Of a DNA stretch of 64,000 nt, positions 10,522 to 22,373 are shown piece after piece. The notes beneath the pieces are model-generated. The model saw only the letters and a program-made list of their open reading frames with translations, was not told the DNA's origin and did not search any database. The position numbers and the translations under genes were made by a program. The DNA is from Onchocerca volvulus (Eukaryota > Nematoda > Chromadorea > Rhabditida > Onchocercidae), in contig HG738138.1 of the NCBI GenBank assembly GCA_000499405.2, positions 14,884,318 through 14,948,317 on the forward strand, given 5' to 3'. Position 1 is the stretch's first letter; the number at the start of each line of letters is the position of its first letter.

Positions 10522-11734
10522 ATAAATAATAAATTTCGATAAGTGGAATGATAAAACTGATAGCAGCGAAGCAATAATAATGATAATTATAGTTATAGTG
10601 ATATAACAATATCAGTATTTACAGTCACTAAAATAACAATATATGGATAAAAATAATTTAGTATGCCATTAAGTTCATATAAAAATGATTTAGTATAAGA
10701 TAAAAAGAAACCAATCAACCGATAATACAATTAATATAATTTTAAACTATTATTAAAAATAATACCTTGTGTTGTTATTATTTAGTAATTGTAAATATTT
10801 TTCGAAGTTTTAATTTTTTATAAACTTTCTTTTTTCGTTTGATAAGTTAAAAATAAAAGAAATTACTGGTACAAAAGACCGAATCAAATAAAATATATAT
10901 GTGTATGCTTAAAAACAAAAATATGTTTAGAAACATAAAATAAGAAGGAAAAATAGAAGAACAAATGAAATTAAAAATGAAATGAAAACTAAAAATGCAA
11001 TTATCAGATTGATTTATATTTTTTAACTTTTTTTTATTCTTTCCCTCAGTGGATAATTTACCAAATAAATCACTACTATTCTAAAATTGTTAGCAGTAAT
11101 CAATTTTATGGGAAAATAGTTTGATAAAAAAGATCAACCAATTAAATCTAAATCAAATTGATGTCGTTTTACAAGAAATTTCTAATTTTAATTCATAAAC
11201 ATCGGTTATTTGAAATGGAATCATCGTACAGTAAAAATGATTGATTACAGAAATATGAATTATTATAAAAATTTTTTTAGGATTAATCTTTGTAAATACG
11301 CGTAATACGCTTCTTAATGCTTGTTAAGAAACTTATAAAAAATTGTTGGCATGAACAAATTAATTATATGTTGAGGAAGTTTTTAATTATTATTCACTAA
11401 ATTTATTCAAAATTTTAATGCGTAAAATTTTATACACTGTATTTCATAATAAATTTAGTGTTTTTAAATTGTAATAAAAATTATGCACGTTTAGATATTG
11501 ATTAATTAATGTTTTAAACAAAATTTTTTTTTAGACTGTCTGAAAGCTTTTACATCCAATAATATAAATTATATCGTATAGTTTTCATATCTGATTATGA
11601 AATATTGCTCAAATAATCGAAATGACAGCAATCAAAATAATTTATGCATAAATATTTCATTATAGCTAAAACGATGATACAAAAGGAATATTAAAAAAGC
11701 AGCAAAACACGAAAGCATACATCATCGTAATTTG

Positions 11735-11818
11735 TTGGATTGATAAAAATTGAAGTAATTAAATGATTCGTCTAACTTGGATTGATAAAAATTGAAGTAA
11801 TTAAATGATTCGTCTAAC
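11735..11818. repeat. Perfect 2 x 42-bp tandem duplication
   Basis: Bases 11735-11776 and 11777-11818 are identical; each unit starts TTGGATTGATAAAAATTGAA and ends GATTCGTCTAAC. Perfect identity in non-coding DNA means the duplication is recent. Confidence 0.95.
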
Positions 11819-12529
11819 AATGAATGATATTCCGAAATTGTTTATTGCCACATTTATCCATAATCAGTCAATGTGACAGTAAATATTTTTACAGTAACAA
11901 TAAATAATTTAATAACACAATAAGGAATGTAATTACAACTGCGCATGCAAAAATAATTCTTTTGGTTATTCGAAATATTCATCAAAAACAATGCTTATTG
12001 TTGGCATTGTTCTTACGCAGTTTGTCATTATTGTTTATTGTTGACATTATTGTGACGCAATTATCATTGTTTTTTATTGTGATATTGTTAAAAAATTATT
12101 CATAATAATTGATTAAATATTGTATTTTAGTTACATTTAGCATTTCGATCAATTATTCATGATTATTGCTTGTATTATTTATTAATATTTAAATTTAATG
12201 ATCAAATAATTCCGTAATAATTATTCTAGATGATCATTTAATAATACGAAACATTCTATTTCAATAATTCGATCAGTTGATAACCCGATCAATTATTTTT
12301 CATTATTGCTTGAGTTATTTATTACCTTTAAATTTTAATAAACAAAAATAATACAAACGATGCAATGATAAATCCCGGTTAATAATTTAATCCTGAATAA
12401 CATTATTTGTTTTGCTAGAATATAATTTTAAAAAGGAAAGGAGAATATAAAATTAAAGCTGCCATTTAAAATATGCCAATTTAATTTATGAGTTTTTCTT
12501 TAAAATTGCATTACGTATTATTAAATTGC

Positions 12530-12748
12530 CATACCAGGCTCACTACCTGTCTTATTTTCAAAGGAGTAGTAAAAAGTCATTTTTAAGTAAAAAGTGCACA
12601 TTTCTTTCTTCATTAAGTTATAAATTAACTAATACAGTTTCTGCCAAGACTGTTGTATTAAAATCCTCTGCAAGATTAATTAATGCTTCTGGTTCTTTCT
12701 TGTGTCAAAAGGATTACAACTTTTCTTGCATTGATATAAGATATTTCT
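12530..12748 (-). pseudogene. Unidentified decayed coding region
   Basis: On the minus strand three consecutive frames carry protein-like sequence that can be joined only through frame changes: ISYINARKVVILLTQE, then KEPEALINLAEDFNTTVLAE continuing TVLVNL and a stop, then MKKEMCTFYLKMTFYYSFEN continuing KTGSEPGMAI and a stop. The middle segment looks like a helix of a soluble enzyme. No family is recognised. The plus-strand frame over the same bases (74 codons, Ser/Lys-rich) looks like a shadow. It could be a decayed host gene or another bacterial-type fragment. Confidence 0.3.
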
Positions 12749-15521
12749 GATCTTATATAATACTTTGCTCAAGTCCTCCACACTACTCGGACAAAATGGA
12801 GAAGTCCGGTAAGTATCGGTCCTTGTAATACTTTGAAAGCGTGTGTATTTTGAGAACAGAATTACGAATTATTTGACAAGTATTTTAAATCAATTTTATT
12901 ATTGAATTAACTGTAACTGAGGTGTCGCGAGATGGAAGGAAAAAAGAAAAATGAGATTTGAAATTTCGCCACTTATTAAAAGTTTATCGGATTTAATTAA
13001 ACTATTTTGAATATGCCGAATTAATTTATTTGGACTGAATGAATTAATTTTTCCGATAAGAAATTCATTTTTCTGTAATAGTGATATCATAAATATTATT
13101 GTAAATCGATCAGTCCCTTCAATAAATATATTTTCTAATGTATTATTTTTAATTAAATATCAAATTATCGATAATTAATTAAATGTTTAACGGAGTAAAA
13201 TTTTTCTTCTCCAATTTTTATTACAAATATTTTCCTTTTAAGACTAATAGCTACATTATGGATTAAATTATTAATAGAGGAAAAAATGAATCATAACAAA
13301 TTGTATTTTAACGACAAGAAATGATTGATTTTATAATTTTTGAGAGGAAAATTAAAAGCTTAGATAATTTATAATGAAAGCTTGATAAATAAAGAACAAA
13401 CTATAATTAAAACCTAAAAATGGAAAAAATTTTTCAAAATTTCGCTTTTATATTTTTCATAAAACTCGAAATATGCCACTTTTTTCGTCTTGTCGTACAT
13501 TCCTCTTAGCATTTTCAGATTTCACAAATAAGTGTTATTTATTTAATTAGTCATTCATATAATTTATTATCAAAACTAAATTTTTGATGAAATTCATTGT
13601 CGAAATTCAAAAAAAAAGAAAAAATTGAAAAAATATGAAATTTAACGATATACTACTTAGTTTTGTGAAATGAAGTTTCTGAACAAAATTTTAAACTTAG
13701 CAATTTTCTCTTTGCTAGTTGAATAATCAATTTCAGCACTAAAATTAATCAAAATAAAGCATCTACATTTTAAATGTAATTTCATCCTCAACAAAATTTT
13801 GCTGTGAAAGCTTTTCTTTTTTTTCTTTTTCTACTGTCATTTTATTCACTTTTTGGTTGAATTTCTAGCCAACAACTGTGAAGAAAAGAAAAAAAAAAAA
13901 AAAAAAAAAAGAATAAAAAAATCGATCTCCGATGCACTTTTTTAAATTAATGAGATTAATTACAAACCTTTCTTTTTCTACGATCGTTTAATTTTTTTTT
14001 TTTTCGTTAAAATTTTGTATGTATATTATACTGATTACTTCATTAAAATTTTTAGGATTTCGTACATCAGCTATATCGCAAAACTGAAAAAAAAAAGAAC
14101 CATTTTCTTATTAATCTAAAAAATTGGAATTTGCAAGGGGCTGTATAAATGAACTGGGACCATTGAATAGATATTCATTCCTTTATTAATTAGCAATTGA
14201 TGACAATATTCGTCCTTCAAATAAGGCATATAAATTTCTTAAAATTCACGATAAAATCATTCATGTATTATATGATTTGGTAATAATATTATTATGAAGC
14301 TTCAAAATTTCACAAATGACGATCAATTGAACGTAAAAGAAAAAGATTTCAAGAAGATTTGAAATTTCTATAAAACAATTTTTTTTTTTTTTAACAATAT
14401 CCAGAAAATCTCAACTTTAACGTTTTACGCATTTCAGTCATACACATATAACATTCATTTATTGACAACAAGTAAGAATGAATTGAAATCTGATTGGTGA
14501 TATTTAATTGAATAAATTCAAAATTATAATTAGATTTAAAATTAATTCTTTCAAGACTTCCCTTTCGGTCAATAAATAGCAATAATTATAAGATATGCAT
14601 TATTTAATAAAATTTTTTAGTATTCATTTGATTACTTCATAAAACTTCAATCATATTTTTTGCTTAAACAGCTTTTTTCTCGGTTTTCTTCCTTTTTTTA
14701 ACTGAATTTTTATGTCCTTTTTTCCATTCATTTCATTGATGCTACTTAAAATTATCATAATCGTACAATCTTAATGTAATTCTAATATATTTCTAATCAT
14801 ATTTTCAATTTTCACTTATTTATTTATTTCTTATTACATCGTCTTTTGTTTATCAATTGCCATTTTTTCGATATTTATTCGTCACATGTCATTTCTTCTT
14901 CATGCTGTTTGTAAAATTATTTCAAGACAGGTTTTTTTTTTTCTTGTATAAAAAGCAAAATACAAGAAATATAAATTGATTCAAAATTGGATGATGTCGC
15001 AGTGTCCTGAACGCCGGACTTCATTTCTCATTCTAATTCAAGTTTTTCATATATGTATATACATTTCCTTTGTTTTAAATGCCTTCATTAATTAGTTTAA
15101 CACTGAAATAATTTCATACTGCAAGTTTTTATTGCAACATATCAATTACAACTTATTGTTAACTTGAAACGCAATCATAAAATATACGACAAAGTCTTAA
15201 AAATAATTTAATAAGAGAAATTAAGTTTATTGTTAAAAATATGAAACTATTAAATTTGTATTAAAAATAAATGCTAATCAATTAGTGTGGAAATTTTGAT
15301 AAAAATTTATAAATATTGCTCCGAAAAAAAAATTACCGTTCATATCCGGTCGAATGCAATTGCTGTTTTTATAACAATTAGAACTTTGATTAATTAATTT
15401 ATTCATTCGAATCAGTTTATATCTATTTATTTAATTACTCATTTTTTTTTATAATCATTTTCGTTCTCTTACGTTTATTATTCGGTTTATTTTTTGCTTA
15501 GTTCCAAATTCTTCTGCTGTG

Positions 15522-15553
<32 letters not shown>

Positions 15554-18258
15554 AAATTCTCTGAGAAATTAATATTGCTTATGATCCAATGATCCAGTGC
15601 AATATTTATTACTAATTTACTGACCTAAACTTCAAATATTATTCTGTTACTGAAACTGATAATTTTATTTGAGACTTTCTATAACGAAGTAATTCAAAAA
15701 TATACAAATGTGGAAATGCTAAATGTTGTGTAACATACTAAACATGCTTCCTGATCTACTGATTTGCATTCTTGAGTACTAAATTATGCTTGTTAATACG
15801 ACTCTCGAGTATTAATTTCTTATTATTACGGCCTCTCAATTGACATTATGCTTGATATTATTATGATAGACCTTACTTCTTACTTGCCATTATAATTAAT
15901 GATTTCGCTTAAAAATTTCCGTAAAATCTTTTTTTCACAAAGAAACTTATTTTGGAATAAATATAGAAGTACGGAAATGTAGAAATATAGAATCTTGTAC
16001 AACACACTCGATATTAATTATGTATTAATTATGCTATTTATAATAATAATAAATGTCATCAATATTGTATTGGTATTTCAAATTTAAATTCATCACAATA
16101 TCCTGTTCAAGGAGAATTATATTTATTTCTCATACAATCTGCTCAAATGAAATAAAAAATATTTAATTTTTTGCTTATTTTTCTTCAAATTTGGTATTTA
16201 TATTTAAAAAGATGCAAAAATATTGCAGTAATTATTTTATAAGAAAGATTGAATTGCAGCAAATTTTTTTCCTTTTTTGTCATTTTTCATTTCTAATTCT
16301 TTCTATTTCTGTCTCTCGCTTTTTATTGTATTTATTAAATCTCTAAAGATATATGAAGAAATTTTAGGATGGATAATAAGCATTAATTATCGATCATCAG
16401 ACACTTATAACAGAATAGAATATTTAAGAACAAGAATGCTATTTGATAGCAAAAAATCGTAAAACGATTGAATTTAAATAATGCTATGGTTAATACACTT
16501 TGCTTTCATCTTTAAGTTTTTTTTTTTTTTTTTTTTTGTTTCAAAATTCCATTCTCTCCGTATTTCAGAATGTTAGCAATAATATTTAACACTTTTCGGT
16601 GATGACTTATTATACTTCATTTCTTGCATTAATTGTTTTAAATAATATCATTTTTATCAAACAATGAAATAATTATTATTCCTTAAAAAAATTAAGATTT
16701 TTACATGAAAATATGGAAATTTTAAAACTATTCTAAATTTTAAACGCTATTAAATCAATATTGTCCAATTGAGAAATCATAAACTCAATCACTGATATGA
16801 AATAATTTCAAATAAATAGTGATCAATGTATCAATTGATTACTAGTATTAGATTAATATTTGATAAATTAAACAATGACTAACGCGTCAATTAATCAACT
16901 ACTATTATCAGATGAATATTGTGGAATGAAATAATAATATGCGCATAATATTAATTATTAACATCCAATCATTATTTTCAAAATAGATAATGATAAATGG
17001 AACAATCTGATTAGTAGTATTAAATCAATAGTGCTGAATTAATGAACAGTGAATAAATGCATAAATTCAAATTCAGTCATTAACTTGAACATTTTCATTC
17101 ATTCCATAGACGTGTACATATACACATGTATAGTTTGACATATATACATATGCATAGTTTTTCATTTCAAAATTTGATTTTTAATTTTTCTACGTGCATT
17201 TTGGTTGTTGAAAGAACGAAAAGTTTTTTGAATTAAAACAATTTTTTAATTCGTCTCATTTCTCATATGTTATGTATAAGAATATTTATCAAAAATAATT
17301 GCAAAAAAATTACTTTTTTTTTTTTGCTTCTCTTTTTTTCTCTGTAAAAATATGCTATTATGCGTAATAGCAATTAAATGTCGTCAATTTAGTTCTTTCA
17401 TTTCATTTTTTTTTTTTGAATTGTAAAATAAAACGGCTCTTTTATGTTTGATAAGACGAATTATTCAGTTATTGTTACTACCAGTGCTTCACGTATATTT
17501 TGTTTGAAGATGATTTGAAATATGACAAAAAGGTTGAGAGAAAAGATGGAGATCAGGAATTAAATAATCAAAGAATAGATATAGGAAAGAAAGAGAAGGA
17601 TGGATAGGCATGATCAATTCCATCATTCTTCGTTAATACATCTCTTCATTTCCTTTTCTTAGATCAAAGGAGTGCTATTTGTAATTTGTTTATCGAATTT
17701 ATTTTTTTCAAACTTATTTTTATGTTTCATTCTCCTTTCTGGTTTTAAAATTTTTTCCAGGTTTTTTATTAGTGTTTCTTATAAAAAGCTCTTTTTTTCT
17801 TTTTTGTGTTTCACTTTTTTCTTTTATTACAACAAAAAGACTTCAAATGAAATAAAAATGAACATGTGAAGTTTATTTGACAATTTAATAGTTTACAAAA
17901 TCCAAGTAAAAATAATGTTATTTAAAACTTCTTCACTCTATAGTTGTTAATCTTAATTTTTGAACGCAAGATTTTAAATTGTGACAATGCGGAATTTCAG
18001 CCTATAATATTTGAAAAAAATGAGTTTTTTTTTTAAAAATAAAATAATTTTCTCGTTTTTTTATTTCTCACTTTTCTTCAAATTTTCTGATTTGCATTTT
18101 AAAAAGTTTAGAAATATTGTGCGACAAAAGTTAGAAGGTTAGAAAGCTTAGAATTATTGTGCGAAGTTTATTTCAATTTTAAAATTATAATGTAGAAATT
18201 GCAATTTTTACTTCCTGCTTTTTTCCAGAGTTATCAGTATCGTTTATGATATATTAGA

Positions 18259-20004
18259 ATGTTGCTACCATTATTGTTCCTTTTCATAGCTTTCATCTGC
18301 TTTTATTATGGTTTATGGAAATTTTTGGAAACAATCCAAATTAGTGACCTTCATGAAAAAGCAGTTTTTATTAGTGGATGTGATTCAGGGTTTGGCCATT
18401 TATTGGCTATTAAATGTGCAAATAATGGCTTGCCAACGTTTGCTGGATGCTTAACTGAACAGATACGTTCCAATTTCAACTTTTCCATATCCTGAATTTT
18501 TTGGCTCTTTGTTGAGATTGAAATTTAGTAGCAAAAACTGATGCAAAAAATGCATTTGGTAAATAGTAAACAGCTAGTTAAATTAAGTTCTAATTCTAGA
18601 TTTTTTTTATTTGTCCATTTTTTTCTTTCTTCTTTTTTTTTTCTGTTGGAAACGAAATTTAAATTTACGAAAAACAAAGTTTTGGTTGAATTATTGCATT
18701 TGAGATGGCTTATTAGGAAAAATATATTCAGACAATAAATTAGAATTAAGACAAATAGCAAATTTTTCAAGTTCAAATATGTGAAATTAACTTAAAACAT
18801 TTAGGAAACATTCGAATATCTGAATTATTCAGGGAATGAAAGCAATCGAAAAAATAGCAAAAAATACCGTTGGAAAGCTAATTCCGGTACATATTGACGT
18901 TACCGATGAAAAATCGGTTCAAAATGCTGTCGGTTTTGTGCAAGAAAATTTGGATTCTAAATTAAGTACGCCAAATTTAATTAAATAAATATTTTGTCTA
19001 ATTATTTTGCGTCAAATTTTATTTTTTTTTCTTTCCATCCTTAGTTTTAACAAATAGAATTTACAAATAAAAAATATAGTGAATTAACTGAAAGGCATGG
19101 CTTAAAATATGATAAAAAATAGAAAAAAAGAGGTAAAGTAAAATTTTTTTGAAAAATAGGCTCAAAAAATTTTTTCCAAGAAAAGTAAGCTAAAAAACTT
19201 TTCTTTTTGAGAAAAAGATATTTTAAATCTTAAATTGTCTAATTTATGAATAACACTATTTAATATCATAATACTAATTAATTATATCTGCTAGAACCTT
19301 TTTTTTTCTTTTACAGTAAGAAGTAGTTTGTTATGTATTTTACCATACAAAAATGATTCAAACATTATTTTATAAAATAATTTAGTGAACAGATCAAAAT
19401 TTCATTAATTAAAATGTTAAGTATAATGTGAAATATGTTAAAAAATGTAATTATAATTGATCAGTTTTTGAATATTATTGCAAATTACAACTGTTAATTC
19501 CATTCTGATTTTAAATATTCAAACTAATAATTTATTTGTTAAATGCCGTTAATCGATTACATATCGACAAGCTAAGGTTTGTCTAATTGTTCGGGTATTT
19601 GTAATTTTTATATATATATATAAATAAAACATTTTTTTCTTTTTTTTTTAAACTCGATAATGTGATATTTAATTTTTTTCCTAGATTTTAGTTAATTAAT
19701 TAACCCATTAATGTGATATTTACTATAACTATTTTCTTTTTTTTTTTGAAAATTATTATTGTTAGGAATTATTTTTCATATCTATATTTTAGAATTATGG
19801 GCATTAGTAAATAATGCTGGATCATTCGGAATTTATGGATATGATGAATGGTGTACGGTAAAGGAATATGCAAAAAATTTAGACGTGAATACTCTTGGTG
19901 TTATTCGAGTTACACATGTTAGTACTAATAAAGCTTTCAGAGTAATCAAAGAGTTTCCTTTTCTTTTAAACTTTTAACAATGCTTTTTTCTGTTTTTTTT
20001 TTCT

Positions 20005-20042
<38 letters not shown>

Positions 20043-22373
20043 TTTTTTGTCCTCTAACTAATCTTAATTTTGCAAGTTTTACTTCAAAATCCGAAAATTC
20101 TTGGAGGGAAAAATTTGTTTTTTACTCTTTGTCATTTAATTTATTTAAATAGCAATTAATTATGTTATAGAGCAAATATAACTAAGCAAACATTGCAACA
20201 TTATAGGCATTCATCCCTTTATTAAAGCAATCTTGTGGTCGTCTAATAACAATAACCAGCATTTGTGGCCGTTTAGCACTCCCTGGAACTGGCCCATATA
20301 CTGTTTCAAAATTTGCCACCGAAGCTTATATCAATATCTTGCGGTAATATAATATATATGCACTTCTTTTTTTTCGCAGTTTTTTGATAGGAATCCGCAG
20401 TATATTAATGAAATTTTGTACGAATTTTAGTAATTAGTTATTATTCAAAATAACACACCTTTATGGTGTTTTTGGAATAATTTAGAATAAGCAAAAACTC
20501 ATTTTAATCTTAAATACTCATTCAATTAAGCGATTAATATCGATAAGCTAAGATTTGTCCAATTATTCTGATATTTTTAATTAGCAATTTTAGACGAAAA
20601 ACTTTGGAAGAAGCCAAAATTATTTATAAAAAATCATTGGATGAGTTATTAAAATCAAAATGAGCTGAAAAAATTTCTTAAAAAACTAAAAAGAAAATCG
20701 ATGAAAATTTGAGAAATACATTTGAAAGTTATATTTTAGCCAAGAACTGCGACCATTTGGCATTCATTGCGCAATTTTGGAGCCTGGTAGATTTAGAACT
20801 AATCTTATGGATAAGGAAGCAATGACAGCCCGTATCAACCATGTGTGGAATCGATTAGATAATGCTCGAAAGGCGGAATATGGCGGTGAAGCATTCAAGG
20901 AATTGTGTAAGTTTTTTGACAAATTGTAGCATTCGAAATTGAACCAGAAGTGGTCAGAAATTTGAAATTATCCTAGTTCTGAACTATGCAGTATGCAAGA
21001 GAACTTCAAGCAGCTAAAAATTGATGCTTAGTGTATTAAGATATTATTTATCGATTAATTTCCCAATTCTTAAACTTATCTGCTTGACGATCAAAAACTG
21101 CAGCATAACGAAATTGGTGATTTCGTATTGAACGGAAAAAGGGCTTCCCATGCCGGGAATCGAACCCGGGCCGCGTGGGTGAAAGCCACGAATCCTAGCC
21201 ACTAGACCACATGGGATACATGGAACATGTCGTATAACCGTCGGGGATAAAATCTATAAAATAAAAAAATATAAAGTTTGAGGAATTCTTGGCCAACATC
21301 AAAATATAGGATATTATAATTTTTGTGGTTATTTCTTGAATTTCTACCTTCGTATCAAAGGTTTGCTGCTACACCTGGAAAACTACTACTTGGACTGAGA
21401 GTTGTGGACTCACAAACTTTGGAAAAGTGGCCCTACGACAAGCAACAAAAAGATTTTTTTTTCCATGATATTATCAGCTTCATCATTATTTCTGAGCTTT
21501 TTATGGTCAAGCTTCAACAAACGCTGCCAAACTTGGCACGAAAAGATTGCAGACACAATGGCTGTTACTAATAAAAGTCTTCAGGAATATAAAAGCTACG
21601 AGATAACCTTAATGCTGCACAAGGCGTTGTCATAACTTGTCTAGCAGTTTTCACATTTGATCTTCGTCAACCGAAATTCAGATGTATAGAAACATTCATA
21701 CAATTTAAATTTGGTCCATTTCTCATACAATTTTTTTAAGAATTCATAAAGATCTCATAAAAATTATTAATGTAATCATATATGGTATTTGAAAATATTT
21801 CTTCAAGTAACAATAAATGAATAACTTATTTATCTGTATTTAACGCCATATTTAATTTACTAATCTGAGTAAGCAAATAATTCATAAACAAATAGAAATA
21901 AATCAGAGTAAGCAAGTAATTAATGAGTAAGAGAATTTTTAGTTACAAATAATAAATCCTAGTTATCTTAAATTTGAACAATCACTTCTACATTTTGAAT
22001 TTTATATATTAAATTGTTTAAATAAAAACTGAATAATACAGATTGTGATCGATCGTGTGAATTCTTTTATGATGGTGCATCGCCGTTGTTGGATTCGGTA
22101 GTTGACTCGTATTATCATGCAATCACAAGCAGTTTTCCACGATTTCGTTATCGGTTGGGATTGGATTCGGTGTATTTATTGCTATTATTGATTCCTATTA
22201 GAATACGAGATTTTCTCGTATGTGATTTTTATTATTCTATAACTGGATGGCCACCGAAAATGTTCACTTCGACACTTAATCTTATCAATAGTGATTCTGT
22301 GTTAAAAGATACCATTATTGATTGGTTTGTGAAGAAAATTAAAGGAAATGAAATGACTGTAGATAATGATTAA
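18259..22373 (+). CDS. Short-chain dehydrogenase/reductase, retinol/17-beta-HSD type
   Basis: Six exons: 18259-18462, 18833-18965, 19793-19917, 20207-20343, 20740-20906, 22042-22373, giving 365 aa. Residues 1-20 form a membrane anchor. The Rossmann fold has the cofactor motif SGCDSGFG (39-46), NNAG at 119-122, and the catalytic set Ser172, Tyr185, Lys189 (SICGRLALPGTGPYTVSK). ILEPGRFRT and the extended C-terminal part match the classical SDR9C/RDH subfamily. It is expected to be an NAD(P)-dependent oxidoreductase of the ER membrane acting on retinoid- or steroid-like lipids; the natural substrate is unknown. All key residues are intact. Oddities: the first intron begins with AT instead of GT if protein continuity (CLTEQ-GMKAIEK) is kept, and the last intron (1.1 kb) holds an antisense tRNA-Glu and a bacterial-type RDD remnant. 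A likely trans-splice acceptor is TTTTTCCAG just before 18230. Confidence 0.88.
21145..21216 (-). tRNA. tRNA-Glu (anticodon UUC)
   Basis: On the minus strand the 72-nt sequence starts TCCCATGTGGTCTAGTGGCT and ends CGATTCCCGGCATGGGAA. The acceptor stem is TCCCATG/CATGGGA, with discriminator A. The anticodon loop CTTTCAC reads UUC for glutamate. The A box (TGGTCTAGTGG) and B box (GGTTCGATTCC) of the internal Pol III promoter are intact, as is the T arm. It lies antisense within the last intron of the short-chain dehydrogenase gene. It has no intron of its own. Confidence 0.97.
21323..21590 (+). pseudogene. Frameshifted RDD-family membrane protein fragment, bacterial type
   Basis: One frame reads FAATPGKLLLGLRVVDSQTL and continues to about 21450. 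After a frame change in the A/T run near 21448-21460 the next frame reads FFSMILSASSLFLSFLWSSF and NKRCQTWHEKIADTMAVT. ATPGK-LLGL-VVD is the signature of the RDD domain, and a late transmembrane segment followed by (R)QTWHDKIA-T is the end of bacterial RDD proteins. The two halves join with the normal spacing, so one frameshift rather than a large deletion separates them. It lies in the last intron of the dehydrogenase gene, beside the tRNA. The animal RDD protein FAM8A1 is the alternative source, but the WHDKIA-type ending fits bacteria better. In a filarial host a Wolbachia origin is the natural guess. Confidence 0.6.

Larger units (their letters stand above)
4579..18258. other. 13.7-kb gene-poor AT-rich region
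   Basis: No gene with conserved domains was found between the endonuclease-family gene and the dehydrogenase gene. The stretch holds low-complexity A/T runs, a (TA)n tract (about 6309-6335), a TG-rich tract (about 6635-6720), several short tandem repeats, and a few open or decayed frames listed separately. Long poly(A)/poly(T) runs occur near 5960, 13890 and 15525. Promoter elements of the flanking gene on the right probably lie at its end but could not be picked out. Confidence 0.6.

Noticed and set aside
12796..12808. ATGGAGAAGTCCG followed by a perfect donor GTAAGT
   Set aside because: It could be a tiny first exon, but no matching second exon was found before the dehydrogenase gene.
17454..17585. 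Open stretch with FEDDLKYDKKVERKDGDQEL
   Set aside because: No ATG, highly charged low-complexity sequence, and no convincing partner exons.
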